From Strigops habroptila (Eukaryota > Chordata > Aves > Psittaciformes > Psittacidae), in contig NC_044289.2 in the NCBI RefSeq assembly GCF_004027225.2, positions 7,119,761-7,183,760 on the forward strand: DNA of 64,000 nucleotides. Reading direction: 5' to 3'. The number at the start of each line of letters is the position of its first letter. Positions within the stretch are counted from its first letter, which is position 1. The notes under the pieces are model-generated. The model searched no databases, was not told where the DNA came from, and worked only from the letters and a program-made list of their open reading frames with translations. Of the stretch, positions 12,801 to 24,800 are shown piece after piece. A program made the translations under genes and the position numbers.

Positions 12801-15800
12801 AAACCTCCATATAATTTGACTATATATTTTGGTAGTGCCTACTACATACTCACTAAAGAATTTGTAGAGTTTACATTGACTGATGCACGTGCAAAAGATT
12901 TGCTTGAATGGTCAAGAGACACATACAGCCCGGATGAACACTACTGGGTCACACTGAATCGTTTAAATGGTAAGATGAATGTTATATCTACTATGTATAA
13001 TCCCTGGAGCAACAGCATTGTAAGGCCTCTGATATGGAGAGCTAGTGAGCTCCAATTCAGAGCTTTAGAACACTGCTTAACTGAGTCACATTGCATAAAC
13101 ATTGTCCTGGGTTCAGCTATAGCAGTCATTTTTCTCCTTCTTAGTAGCTGGTGCAGTGCTGTGTTTTTTAACTTTCAGCCTGGGAACAACGCTGATAACA
13201 CCGACGATTTTAGTTCTTGCTAAGTAATGTTTACTCCGACCAAGGACTTTCTCAGTCTCATGCTCTGCCAGGGAGGAGGGGAAGCCGGGAAGAAGCAGAG
13301 ACAGGACACCTGACCCAAACTGGCCAAAGGGGTATTCCATACCATGGCACGTCATGCCCAGTATATAAACTGGGGGGAGTTACCCGGAAGGCCAGATTGC
13401 TGCTTGGGTCGGGCTGGGTATTAGTCGGCACGTGGTGAGCAATTGTATCCTCTCCCCTTGTTATTCCACTAATCATTATTATCATTGGTGGTAGCAGCAG
13501 TGGTTTGTATTATACCTTAGTTACCGGGCTGCTCTTATCTCAACCCGTGGGAGTTACATTCTTCCGATTCTCCTCCCCATCGCTTCAGGAGCGGAGGGAG
13601 GAAGAAAGGGGGAGAGTGAGCGAGCGGCTGCGTGGTTCCGAGTTACCGGCTGGGCTCAAACCATGACAAACATAAACATGGTAATTTCTTCAGCCTTGAT
13701 GCTGCCCTTTCAAAAAGTCACATCTGACAGCCAAGAAACAAAATCTGATTCCAGAAAAGTATTACTTAAGGTGCAGACCGTTAACTAGAATAATGTTGAT
13801 TAAAAAGGAAGGGTTTTTTGTTAGGTGAAAGCTCATGCTCTCAAGGAATTAAAATTAATAAAACTGAGAACAATACCTGTTCATATGATGCAAACATCTG
13901 TAAATAAATACTGAACATGACTACAGTTAAGTCTTCAGCAGTGAGAATTTTCCCTCTAATAAGTGGAAAGAAATCTTATCAGAACCTTATGTTTTTAAAG
14001 ATGCTCCAGGGGCTACACCACATGCAGACTGGGAAGGAAACATACGAGCCATTAAATGGAGAGATCAAGAAGGAACCGTACACAAAGGCTGCAAAGGTAA
14101 TGTGAATTTTGGTAATGAACTCAAATTTGACTCACTGACCAGCATTAACGGCAAATTACACATTATGCTTTAAATTAGCTATTACATGTGCCTCACTGGT
14201 CACATATAAATTATTTTGGAAGTATCAAATAAAACTGAAAGCCACCTTACTCCACTGTATCCAATCTAAATAGCTTCTGACATATTCTTGCAAAGACTGT
14301 CATAGTATCCATATACAGACAACTTTTTTTCAACCTTCGATTACCAATGCATTAACTTGACTGACCAGTTTTCAGTGAAGGATAGGGGTTTTCCTGACAG
14401 GCATGTTTGTCACACGTTTTCATCAACACTGGGCTAAATCTTCTTCAGTTTGAACAATAATAAGAAAGAATAGTGCTGAGCACATGCAAAACCACAAAAT
14501 GTTTAACTGTCTCAACTCGGCACAGTGAAGTACTGTGTGGTTAAACAGGTATCCAAATAGAAGTAGATAAGAACGTCAGCATGTCCAACTACGAAACACA
14601 ATATTAAGCAGAGCAACACGTCAGTGAAGCAGCTGGTGGTAACGTACCCATTTGTGTAAAATACAAAACCAAACCCTTGCCTCTATGTTTAAGATCTCGC
14701 GTTATCCTACAGATATATTTTAGGGATGGCCTATGTGAAATCAAAAAGTAAGTTTTGTTAATAACACTACAGAGCAATGCTGCTATTCTGTTCAGCTTTC
14801 TGCTGCTTTCAGATAACTTCAATTTGTCTTTGCAGGTCATTACATCAGAGACATTTGTGTCTACGGACTAGGGGATTTGCAGTGGATTATAGAGTCGCCT
14901 CATCTGTTTGCCAACAAATTTGAGCCTGCAACATACCCACTTGTTGTGGACTGCTTAGAGAGACGCTACAGGCTTAAAGTACTGCACCAGGCAGAAGTCC
15001 CCATTGAAGATCACTGGCGTTTTCAGGAAGAGAACTACTTCAACATGAAGCTGAATGTTTGAGCTAACTAACACCTGAACAAGTGTTCAAAATACTGACA
15101 GAAATGTTAACATTCTTAGCCATAGACTTCACTCTGTGCATTATAGCATGAGGATAAGTACACTACTGTACTACCAGCTTGCCAGTGAAATAAACAGTTA
15201 TTTATTACAGTAAGATAAACAGCCACAACTAATGGGTTAATTCTCAAAGAAAATGACATGTCTAAATCTGTAATTTACTAAAGACAAGGGAGAAGTTCAT
15301 AATCTTTTAAGTGACTTATTTAACTGGAAAAATGTGTGTTCCTTGTGTCCTTAGCAAAAAAAGGACTAACCAATATGAAAATAATAAAATGGATGCAAGA
15401 CTGAACAAAGATAAAATGAAAAGCACAAGTTAAAGTCATGTCTATTGTATGTATTATGAAATAGATTATTTTTAATAATGAAGTTCACACTAAAATTTCA
15501 GAGCTTGTAGATAAGCAAGTGACAACCACTTTCAGACACAGTCCATTTCACTGAGGATTTTTTGTTGGTTTGTGTCTCTCTCTCCCCTCCCTTTTCTTTT
15601 TTCCATGGCCAGCTGCATCTCTAATTTCATTGTGTAGCATGGCAACATCACTCCTGCCCTAGTCAGGCTTTCCTCCTAATTTAAAGGGGGTGTGTGCCAG
15701 GAACAGTAGTAGAGATCCTGCAATTGTTTAAGTTCCTGTTTCTGAAGCTCTGCAGGGGTTTAGGGCAAGTAGACATGGGAAAGCTGAGGCCAGGGAACAA

Positions 15801-18800
15801 AGGAAAACGGAGTGAAAGCCATCTTTCAACCCGGTGTACCTGAGGGAAATGAAACTTCCCTGACCTTGCAACAGTCTGCAACAATTGGAGATAACACCTA
15901 GCAGCAACTGGGACAAGCATTTCGTTTCCCAAACCCTCGGCAGACCAAATGTAGCACTCGCTGGTCTATCCTAAGGAAGTGCCTTTCAATACACAAAACC
16001 AATACACAACACGCAAAACCAGGAACAGTAACAAACAGGGATGAGCCCTTTTCCAGGCAAGAGTTGCTCCTGCCTCTTCAAGACTCTTAAAGACACCAAA
16101 CCAAAAAGATTAGGGAATATAAGGAAACAGAGAGGATATAGGTGGTAGTCTTTTCTACAATATGACAACTCTTCCACAGGATTAAAAGTCTTACAAGACC
16201 GTCTGTACACCCTGACTCCAAAGGTCTTTAGTTTAGAGATACTGACAGAAAGAGACTAGGAGAAACCTGAATTGTGAGAAGTTGTTTCAAACTGTTCATC
16301 TACCTTTACAAGTATTTTGGCAAGAATGCAGATGGAAGTATCATTCCAGCAAATCCAAATAAACTACTAGTTATTTTGCTTGAACTCTGATGGCAACGAA
16401 TAAAATATAGCCTGTTACTTATAAGCTCACTTGATTAGAAAATACAAGTTATTAATAAATGTCTAGGAGCAATTTAAATGTAAGCTTCAACATGCACCCA
16501 AAATATCAGTCAATTTTTACAAGAAAACTGACTTACAGATCAAGCATTTTTCCAAAAAAATCAAATTAATCAACAAATAACCCAACAATAGAACATGAAA
16601 GTTTCTTACTACAAACTTATTCCCAGGTTCCTGGAACTGTACTGCTCATTTTCCCACATGAATTTCCCAGAAACATAAATTTCTTTCAAATGAACTTTAA
16701 CCTAAAGAAAGACCATCTGGTCTTTCTATTTATCTAGAATAAATAAATCTAGTTAGTTACAAAAACTTACAAACTCAACCCAAAGGCCTGTACTCAGTTT
16801 CATGTATAATTCAGGACTTCTTTTGTTGCTAAATACTGCTGGAGATGCCTTTTTTATGGCGGGAAATACAAGGGATAAAAAAGAAAGGCAAAAAAGAGCC
16901 AGGCAGCATGCTCACACTGAGCTTGTGGAGAGCCTCTCTGAAAAACATTAGTGAAGCTAATGGGTATCTGGCATGTATTAATCATAGCAATATTCATAAT
17001 TAATATCCAAACCACTCCCAATCCACTGAAGGGCACTGCCAGCATTAATCCACTCCGTGTTGTCTTTTAAAGTGCAGCAAATGCAGTATCTAGCTTTTAC
17101 CTTTCGTCATCATCACACAGAACAAGTGCTGTGTATCACTTCTGAACTGAATTAGAAGGATAAAGTCAATAACAAGGCGTTCTATAACATGGGCTTGTTT
17201 TGCAGAAACTGAATGAGCCAAACTGGGAAAAAACATCTGCACAAATAGCCCTCTTAAAATGTAATTCAGGTATGACTTTGCCCAGGTCAATCCAGGAAAA
17301 TCATTAGAGTGTGATCCACATTTCCTAAAGGATTTTATATCTTAGACAGAATTTTACATATATAAACCCCCCAGGAAATCCGTAATTGAACCACCCCATT
17401 GGCAATCATTAAGAAGCAGTATTCTGCACATTAACCTGAGTGACTATGACCACATTATAGTCTTGAGATATTTTTTACTTCTAACAATGGTAAAAAATTT
17501 AGTAATAAAACTGTCAAAAGCTGAAAACATTTAAACATCCATAAAAACCATTCGCTAAGTTCTGTAGGTGTTATGAGTAAATCAATCAACTTTTAGATCT
17601 CAGCAGCCAATGTTTACTAACTTTTGGTGACTAACTTTTGTTGATCTAAGAGCAGTGTCAAAGTGACTTTGTTCAATGAAACACTGTGCTCTGTAACATA
17701 CTGCACACACATTAACTCTCTATCGGAACGATGCATACATTATTTCTGTTTCAAAAAGCACATGTTCAATAGCTCTGTATCTAAGTTAAACATGTGATTA
17801 AGTGTTTTATATGGCAGACTTTAATAGTTAGGGTACTATTTCAAGTGTGTATTAAGAGTCTGTCGACTCCGAAAACAATTCCAAAATAAGTTTTAAAGTG
17901 ATGTAAGAAATTATATTTTAAAATGTAATTTTGTCCTTAACTTCCAGAGTGACTCGCAAAGGACTTCCACTGCAGATTCAATAACCACTGTCCCATCTCC
18001 AAACTACCTCTAGCATACAGCAATAGTAACTTCTTAGGAGACTCAACATCAACAATTGCCAACAGTGTCTTTTTCGAACCCCCAAAAATGAGGTTAAATA
18101 GATGCCATACACTCCTAGGTACTTCTTTTATTGCATCATTTCTAAAAACACAACTTTGTCGAATAGCAGACTTCCAAACAAGCAGGCATCAAAGATTGTC
18201 CATGCAAGAATCAGGAAGCCAGTTAGAACGGAAATTCTAAAACACTTAATTACTTTGGGCCCCACCAAAATCAATAAACCAACAGAGATTAGCACTATCT
18301 TATAGTCTTCAAGATCCCATCAAATACAAAAAGAGTGAGTAGAAACAGTCTGGCTTGTGTTTTTCATTTGGTAGTCTGTTGGAGAATTAACAATAGGTAA
18401 GAATGTTCTATTCAAAAGTACAAGTTTTAAACTTGTAAATCAATTTCCATGTCGCATGTAATTCTTCCTGAAGAAGAGGAAGCAAGAGGCAGCAGAAAAC
18501 TCCTGATCTTCAGGGCGTCTGTGTAGAATATATATCACCAAACTCTGTTATCTGGAATCAAAGTTGTTTCCCTCTCTGCTGATAAGAAGTCCTGTCCTGC
18601 ACATTTTACCATCTGACTTGGTATTGAGTTTACATTTTTCCTTCTTACTGTACAAAACCTCAGAAACATGACTCAAACAAACTACGCTTATGTGTAAACA
18701 GGTATTATATTTTCTTTCTAGTCATAAGTTGCTGTGTTTTAGAAAAAGCTCTTTTTCAGCCGAAATAGTTAGAAGCTTCAGAATTTGTCCCAAGCACGCA

Positions 18801-21800
18801 CTTCATCTAAGAAGCTCACTCTCCAACATAAACCACCACAAAAAAATTCTCATTGCTCTTTCAAAAAGTCTTTGGCCAGGGAGTCTTATATTTTTGCAAG
18901 ACCTTTCAAAGCCTCCCTCAACACTGCTACAGTGTCTGACTGTTTGCTTGCCTTAAAGTTTCACACTTTAATGTTATTTTTTAAACTTGAATCCTTCAGT
19001 ATACTGCTACTTAAGATGTGAAGCAAGAAAGAACCGTTTACTTCCAAGGGAGGTAAGTCACTTAGAAAAAGGCCTCACACAACTACAGCTGCCTTACTAA
19101 AAGTCCTCCATCCATGACAGTTTCCTCACACGTTCTTGTGCCATGCCCTAGTACGAGTACACTCTTTTTAACAATTCCAGTAAAAGCAGATAAATACATG
19201 TATTTAATGTTGTCAGCTCTTCATGTAAGTTACTATGGAGGCAAAATATGGTTTTTTGAAAGAGAACTCCAATAGAGAGACTGCTTCATGCTCCCTGTAC
19301 CTAGACTCCATAAGGCCTTTCAAAGCTAGTACTACAGAAATGCTGAATTCTTCATCCTGGTGTCTTCCATTTCCTTGAATGAGACAAAATGTTTATATGA
19401 ATTCAGCTTTTTCCTGAACACTTATTTTGTGACCTGCATACCACTGGGCAAACAGATTGCTCTATTTCTAGTATGAGCTGCAACAGAAAAAGTCCTGAGA
19501 AGAAAACTGAGCAGCGAGAAAACTGTCTGGTCTGTGGGGCTTCCCACAAAGTGGTAAGCATTCCCATGAGTGAAGCCAAGCAGCCTGCAAAGGAGGCAAC
19601 CCTCTGCTCTGAGCACAGGAAAGTAATTTGCTAGTTTCACAAAGCACAACATTTTGTGACATGCATCTTGTAGCATGTAAATAAATGCTTGTTATCTTGT
19701 TCAGATGATCTAGTTTAAGGTATATGAACAGAACTGTTGTTTGGGCTGCTGGATATTTGTATTCTCTGGTGAATGTTTTCATTGCATCACTACAGCATCT
19801 GTTTGACAGAGTCCTTTGGGAAACTTGCTGTTTACAATTTAGCAGACTATCAGGACTGCTCTGTAGGCTCACAGACAAAATTAATACACAAGAATATTTT
19901 GTTTTGAAAGAGCTTTCCCATAGTGGAGAACTGGCACACAGCTCTTCGACTGACACTTCTCCAGTTTATATTGATGCTATAAACCTCATCCCGTGGGATG
20001 AAGTGAAAACATAGATTCTGCTAGCTGAAAAGAACTGAAACCACAGCGTAAACAACCAAATACAGGGTTATTCTTTTTGAACTACTCTCGTCCTGTTGCT
20101 CTCTGAAGTCACATAACGCCTCCATGTCCACAGACGTGGCAGGGGCACCCAGGGCTGGGCATCTGGGCACACACTGGCAGACAGAAGGTGGCAAGGCCGT
20201 AAAGAAAAAAGTAATCCTGTAGCCCACATGGATCTCAGGTTGCTTTTCATTTCAAAAACGATATTGCAATTCTTAAAATACAGCAGTTAGGACCAGTAAA
20301 AACATATGTCTAGCAATCTATAACATTCAAACATTCTGTATTTACTTTTTTTTGTGCTTTGAAGGAGTATGAATCAGAAGAGGATTCTGTTTATTAATTT
20401 AAAAAATTCTAATTCTAGCATATGCACAATACACATTTTTTTTTTCTTCCTTAGTTCCAGTTCATTTACTATATGCCCCATTGCTGCATAAAGATAGAAT
20501 GTGCTGGGGGAATGCTGCTAATTAGCACTTTGGATATTAACAAACTGTTAGTTATCAGAACACACAGCAAACCAGTTCCCCATGATCCTATTTAGAAAAG
20601 TTCTGGTCCCTTCTTAATTCCGAATGCAGAATGAGAACATTGTCAGTATATATATAAAAAAATCTACCAAATCCCTCTTTGACTTTGCCCAAAGGAAATG
20701 TGGACTACAACATGTTCTCCTCACTGGTTAGCATTGTCCCTGTGCACCAAAGCCCGGTAATGAAAAGATGACAGATTAGGTTATATTCTATCCACTTCAC
20801 TATTTCTAGAAGCATCCTTCTGAATATTGTGAAGAATCCACATGTGTGTGAAAACATTTACATGCAAACATGAGGCTGTGCTGAATACTGCCTATTAAAG
20901 AAATCCAGAAAACATGTGGGATTAATTTAGTTTTTATAAGATCATCAGACTGGCCAAACCATGGCCAAACTATCTAATTCCTGCATTTAATAATCAAGTT
21001 ACATCCATCCATCAACAAAAACTTAGATGCATTCAAAAAAACCTCATTAAAAATAAATTAATATATGCCACTAGGAAAGCAAAGCCATTAAGGCTAAACC
21101 AGTATTCTACAACAAAATTAGCACAGAATGCAGCAATATGAGGCTAAACCTAACAATATTCCATACCACCTGCAACAACTCACCAAGAAAACTTCTCCTT
21201 CACAGGTGTTGTTTAATACAAATATGTTTTATCCAATATCAGGGTGTTTGCTGAAAAAAATCTCTAACTAAATTTGGCAACATTACAAATCTCACTGATA
21301 ATAAAAGTAGTGACAGGAAAAAAAGAGAGTATTTGCAAATTTTATCATTGCCCCAGTTACAAAGAAACCTATATGAAATCAAACCAGCACCGGAAAATGA
21401 AATGCAGTCAGTATTTTCTACAGTAAGTCATGCGACTGCTGAGAATTCTATGAAGACTTGCCCCCTCCCCAAAAAAAGACAACAGCAAACATCCTTTAAA
21501 AATACAAGGATCCAAATACACTGACAAACACAAACCACATACATTCAGGGAAAAAAAAACCCCAACCAAACACCAAAAAACCAAAACCTAACAAAGCGAG
21601 CCAAACACCCTCCATCAAAACCAATCACCCTTTTAAAAACCAAAATTACAACCAAGTAAATATAATTAAATAACTAAATTAAAATAATGAAATAATTGAA
21701 TTTCTAAAGAAGTTACTGCAAAAATCAAACTGTCTCCAAGAACAAAAATACAAATTTCCACAACTACTTAGAAATGCATTTTTATAAAAAAGGGCCATAC

Positions 21801-24800
21801 TTCAAGCCATCACAGAACACAACTTTTACAAGTTCCATTTCAGTTTTCATATTCAGATTAAAAAAAACAAGCTTTACAATAGTGGATGTGAAAGCAGTTG
21901 TGTATGTGTGTGTATATATATGTATACACACATACACTCATATGTATGTACCTATGTATCTGTGGAGGTCAGACGTGACCCTACTGCTACTAAAGCTGAG
22001 GAAAAACTCACCTTATGACAAACTTCTGATTTAATTTCTTTGAGAGCACGTTCAGAGAACACACAGCCACAGTTTCTCAAGAAGCAAAACCTTCAAAGAA
22101 AAGAAGACATACAATTGTTTTTAAGAAGCCCTGTGCAGTGCTGATTTAACACAGAAACAACATAGCAATGTGCTAGCAGGACACAGCTAACTTCTTTACA
22201 AATTCTTGCAGCTAATCAAAGTATCAGCATCTTTAAGTAGATTAAACCATAACATATATTTTGTTATTTCATTTTTTGTGTAACTCATCATAGGTTTACA
22301 ACAATCTCTCAAATGGAGCTTAGCAAGACAAATGCTCTTCGAGATGTTTTTGTACATTTGCTATAGGTCGATATAGGTCACAGAATCACAGATAGTTTGG
22401 GTTAGAAGGGACCTTGAAGCTCAACCAGTTCCAACCCCCTGCCATGGGCAGGGACACCTTCCACCAGACCAGGTTGCTCCAAGCCCCTCTGTCCAACCTG
22501 GCCTTGAACACTGCCAGGGATGGGGCAGCCACAGCTTCTCTGGGCAACCTGTGCCAGTGACTCACCATCTTCACAGTACAGAATCCAGTACATCCAGTAC
22601 CTGGACTCAAGTGTTTATTATCTCCCACTCACATAACAAGCCCTTCCTATTACGTGTGTATATATATTCCTCTCCTTTAATGAAAAAAGGTATCTCAGGC
22701 ATCAAATACTAAGAAGTAAAGAGAATTTCAGCACCAGATAGTCTTCTGTTACTTCCTTTGTTCTATAAAGACAAAATTTTTTCAATTTCTTATGTGAGTA
22801 AAATCTGGTTTCCAAACCTTTTATTTAATTTTAAACAATGTTTTAAGTTCTTTTTAAAAACCTTCAGGGTTTTTCAGATTTATGCAAGTTTCCACAGAAA
22901 AACAACAAAAAAAATACATTATAAGCACCTAAAATTTTAGTTGATACACACAGTAAAGCCCCCAAACAACTTTTAGTCACTTTTTCTCTGCAAACATTGC
23001 CCTCTGTATTCCTTTATTACTTGTATAAATTAATTTAGGAAAGGGTTAACTTTTTATCTTTCCTCTTGAATATGAAATGAAAGAACACTTAGCAGTGCCA
23101 ACTCCCTCCTTTTGAAAGGAAGACAAACATTCCCCACAACGGCTTGAGCACATATGTGATTTGCAACACTACTGATTCAAACATTTTTACGTGCTCTATA
23201 TTCTGTTTAGCACAGTAATCACTTTTAAAACAAAATCCAGAAACTTCAATACTGACCTATGCCTTCCATTCATTTCCAATCCCACCACTGGGCATATAAA
23301 GCGTGCAGACTGCATGTCATCATATTTGTCACCTTTTATACTCTCTTTATCACCACTCCAAGCTGGATTATCTGCAAGCTTTAGTTCTGTTACATTCTGA
23401 AAAACAAAAATGCAAGTCTCAGGCTGTTTAATAATCATTCTTAAGCCACGATAACATTCCCTGAGATTTTTTCAGTGTGATTTGCTATTTTTAACACTTT
23501 TAGTGTACAGTAAGAAGACGAGCAAACTGAGGCCTTGTTGCATGTTTTAACTTTCATGACACTCTTCAGTATCTGACACAACCTGTTTACCTTGATGCTC
23601 TTGATATGTGATGCAGCTTTCATAGGAGTTTTATCAGCTGACTTATCCAACAAAAATTCAATGATGGCATCTTTATTATACAACCTGTAATATAAAACAA
23701 TTTTAGTAAACACATTTGATTCTCATAATATTCTTTTAACAATAAATTAGTACCTTTTATTACAGTGGTCTATAAGGAAACATTCATACCTGCCCAGCTC
23801 ACAGGCCACGATTGGCCGACACAACTTCTCCTGACTCAGAGCACAGTAGTGCCATTTTGCCACCAATTCAGCATTTTTGTCAACCTGAAGGAAAAACAAT
23901 ACTTGTGATTTAAAAATAGCTTTTGTATTTGCAAATTACTTAACCATAAAAATCAAGTAATACTTGGACCATTAATCAAATACCCAGGTATCTTATCAAA
24001 CCTACTTTCTACACTCAAAGCTTACCCATTAAATAGCTTTACTAAAACTTTTTAGCAAAATTCATTATCAGCTTTGAGGGTCTACCTCTATTAACTTTTT
24101 CTGCATTATGGGACTGGGGACCTATCTCCCACATGTGACTCAGTTTTCTTTTTTTTTTGCCACTTCCACCTGTTCCTTTCCCTCTATTCTATTTTGCTCT
24201 TCACATATTCTCCATTGCTCTCTTCCCTCTTGTTCTGCATCTCCCCCCTGCCTGAGACAACCACCAGATCCACTCCCTGTAAGGATTAAGATAAGAAAAA
24301 AAGCAAATATGGGCATATCAGGCTGCTACCTGATCCTCCAGTCTAAATCCATGAATTTTTTAACAGATCAGGCCACAACAGAAAGGCTGAGGCTCACAGC
24401 TACTCTGATAGTCTGGTGTGGAGAGGAAGAGGATTTTATTTACTTATTTTAGACAAGCACATGCAGTTTATCTAAGTTTTCTGATGCTTCTTCTGAGATT
24501 TCCCCCAACCTTCATCCACCTATACACACACAGGATACCACTGTATATCCATTACTTTAAAATATCCCCCAAAAAAGAGCCCAAGCACCCTTCAGAATGC
24601 GGGCAGATGGAATGCTGAAATGGCCCATGGTCTGGCCACACTATTAAACGATCTACTAAAAGCACTACCATCAGACCCCACGCCCCTAGGTGAAGGCAGA
24701 ATACCCTGTGGCCGGAAAGACCTCCAGGAGAGCCAGAGATCTCCGCTATAGCTGCCACTAGCACCACAGACGCAGCTCCCGAAGCGGTACCCACACACAG

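Larger units (their letters stand above)
15063..22011. other. GCNT7 3' UTR, then RTF2 intron 5, right part
   Basis: AT-rich sequence. A degenerate (TG/TA)n microsatellite lies near 21900-21960. The only coding-like stretch is 19473-20014 on the plus strand (see findings). No CR1 was recognised here, unlike the other long introns. Confidence 0.6.

Noticed and set aside
13113-13485. Overlapping open frames on both strands around 13.1-13.5 kb
   Set aside because: They fall inside the solo LTR. No retroviral gene is present.
19468-19956. 162-codon minus-strand open frame
   Set aside because: It has no recognisable domain, and a few frames of this length are expected by chance. The opposite strand looks slightly more coding-like.
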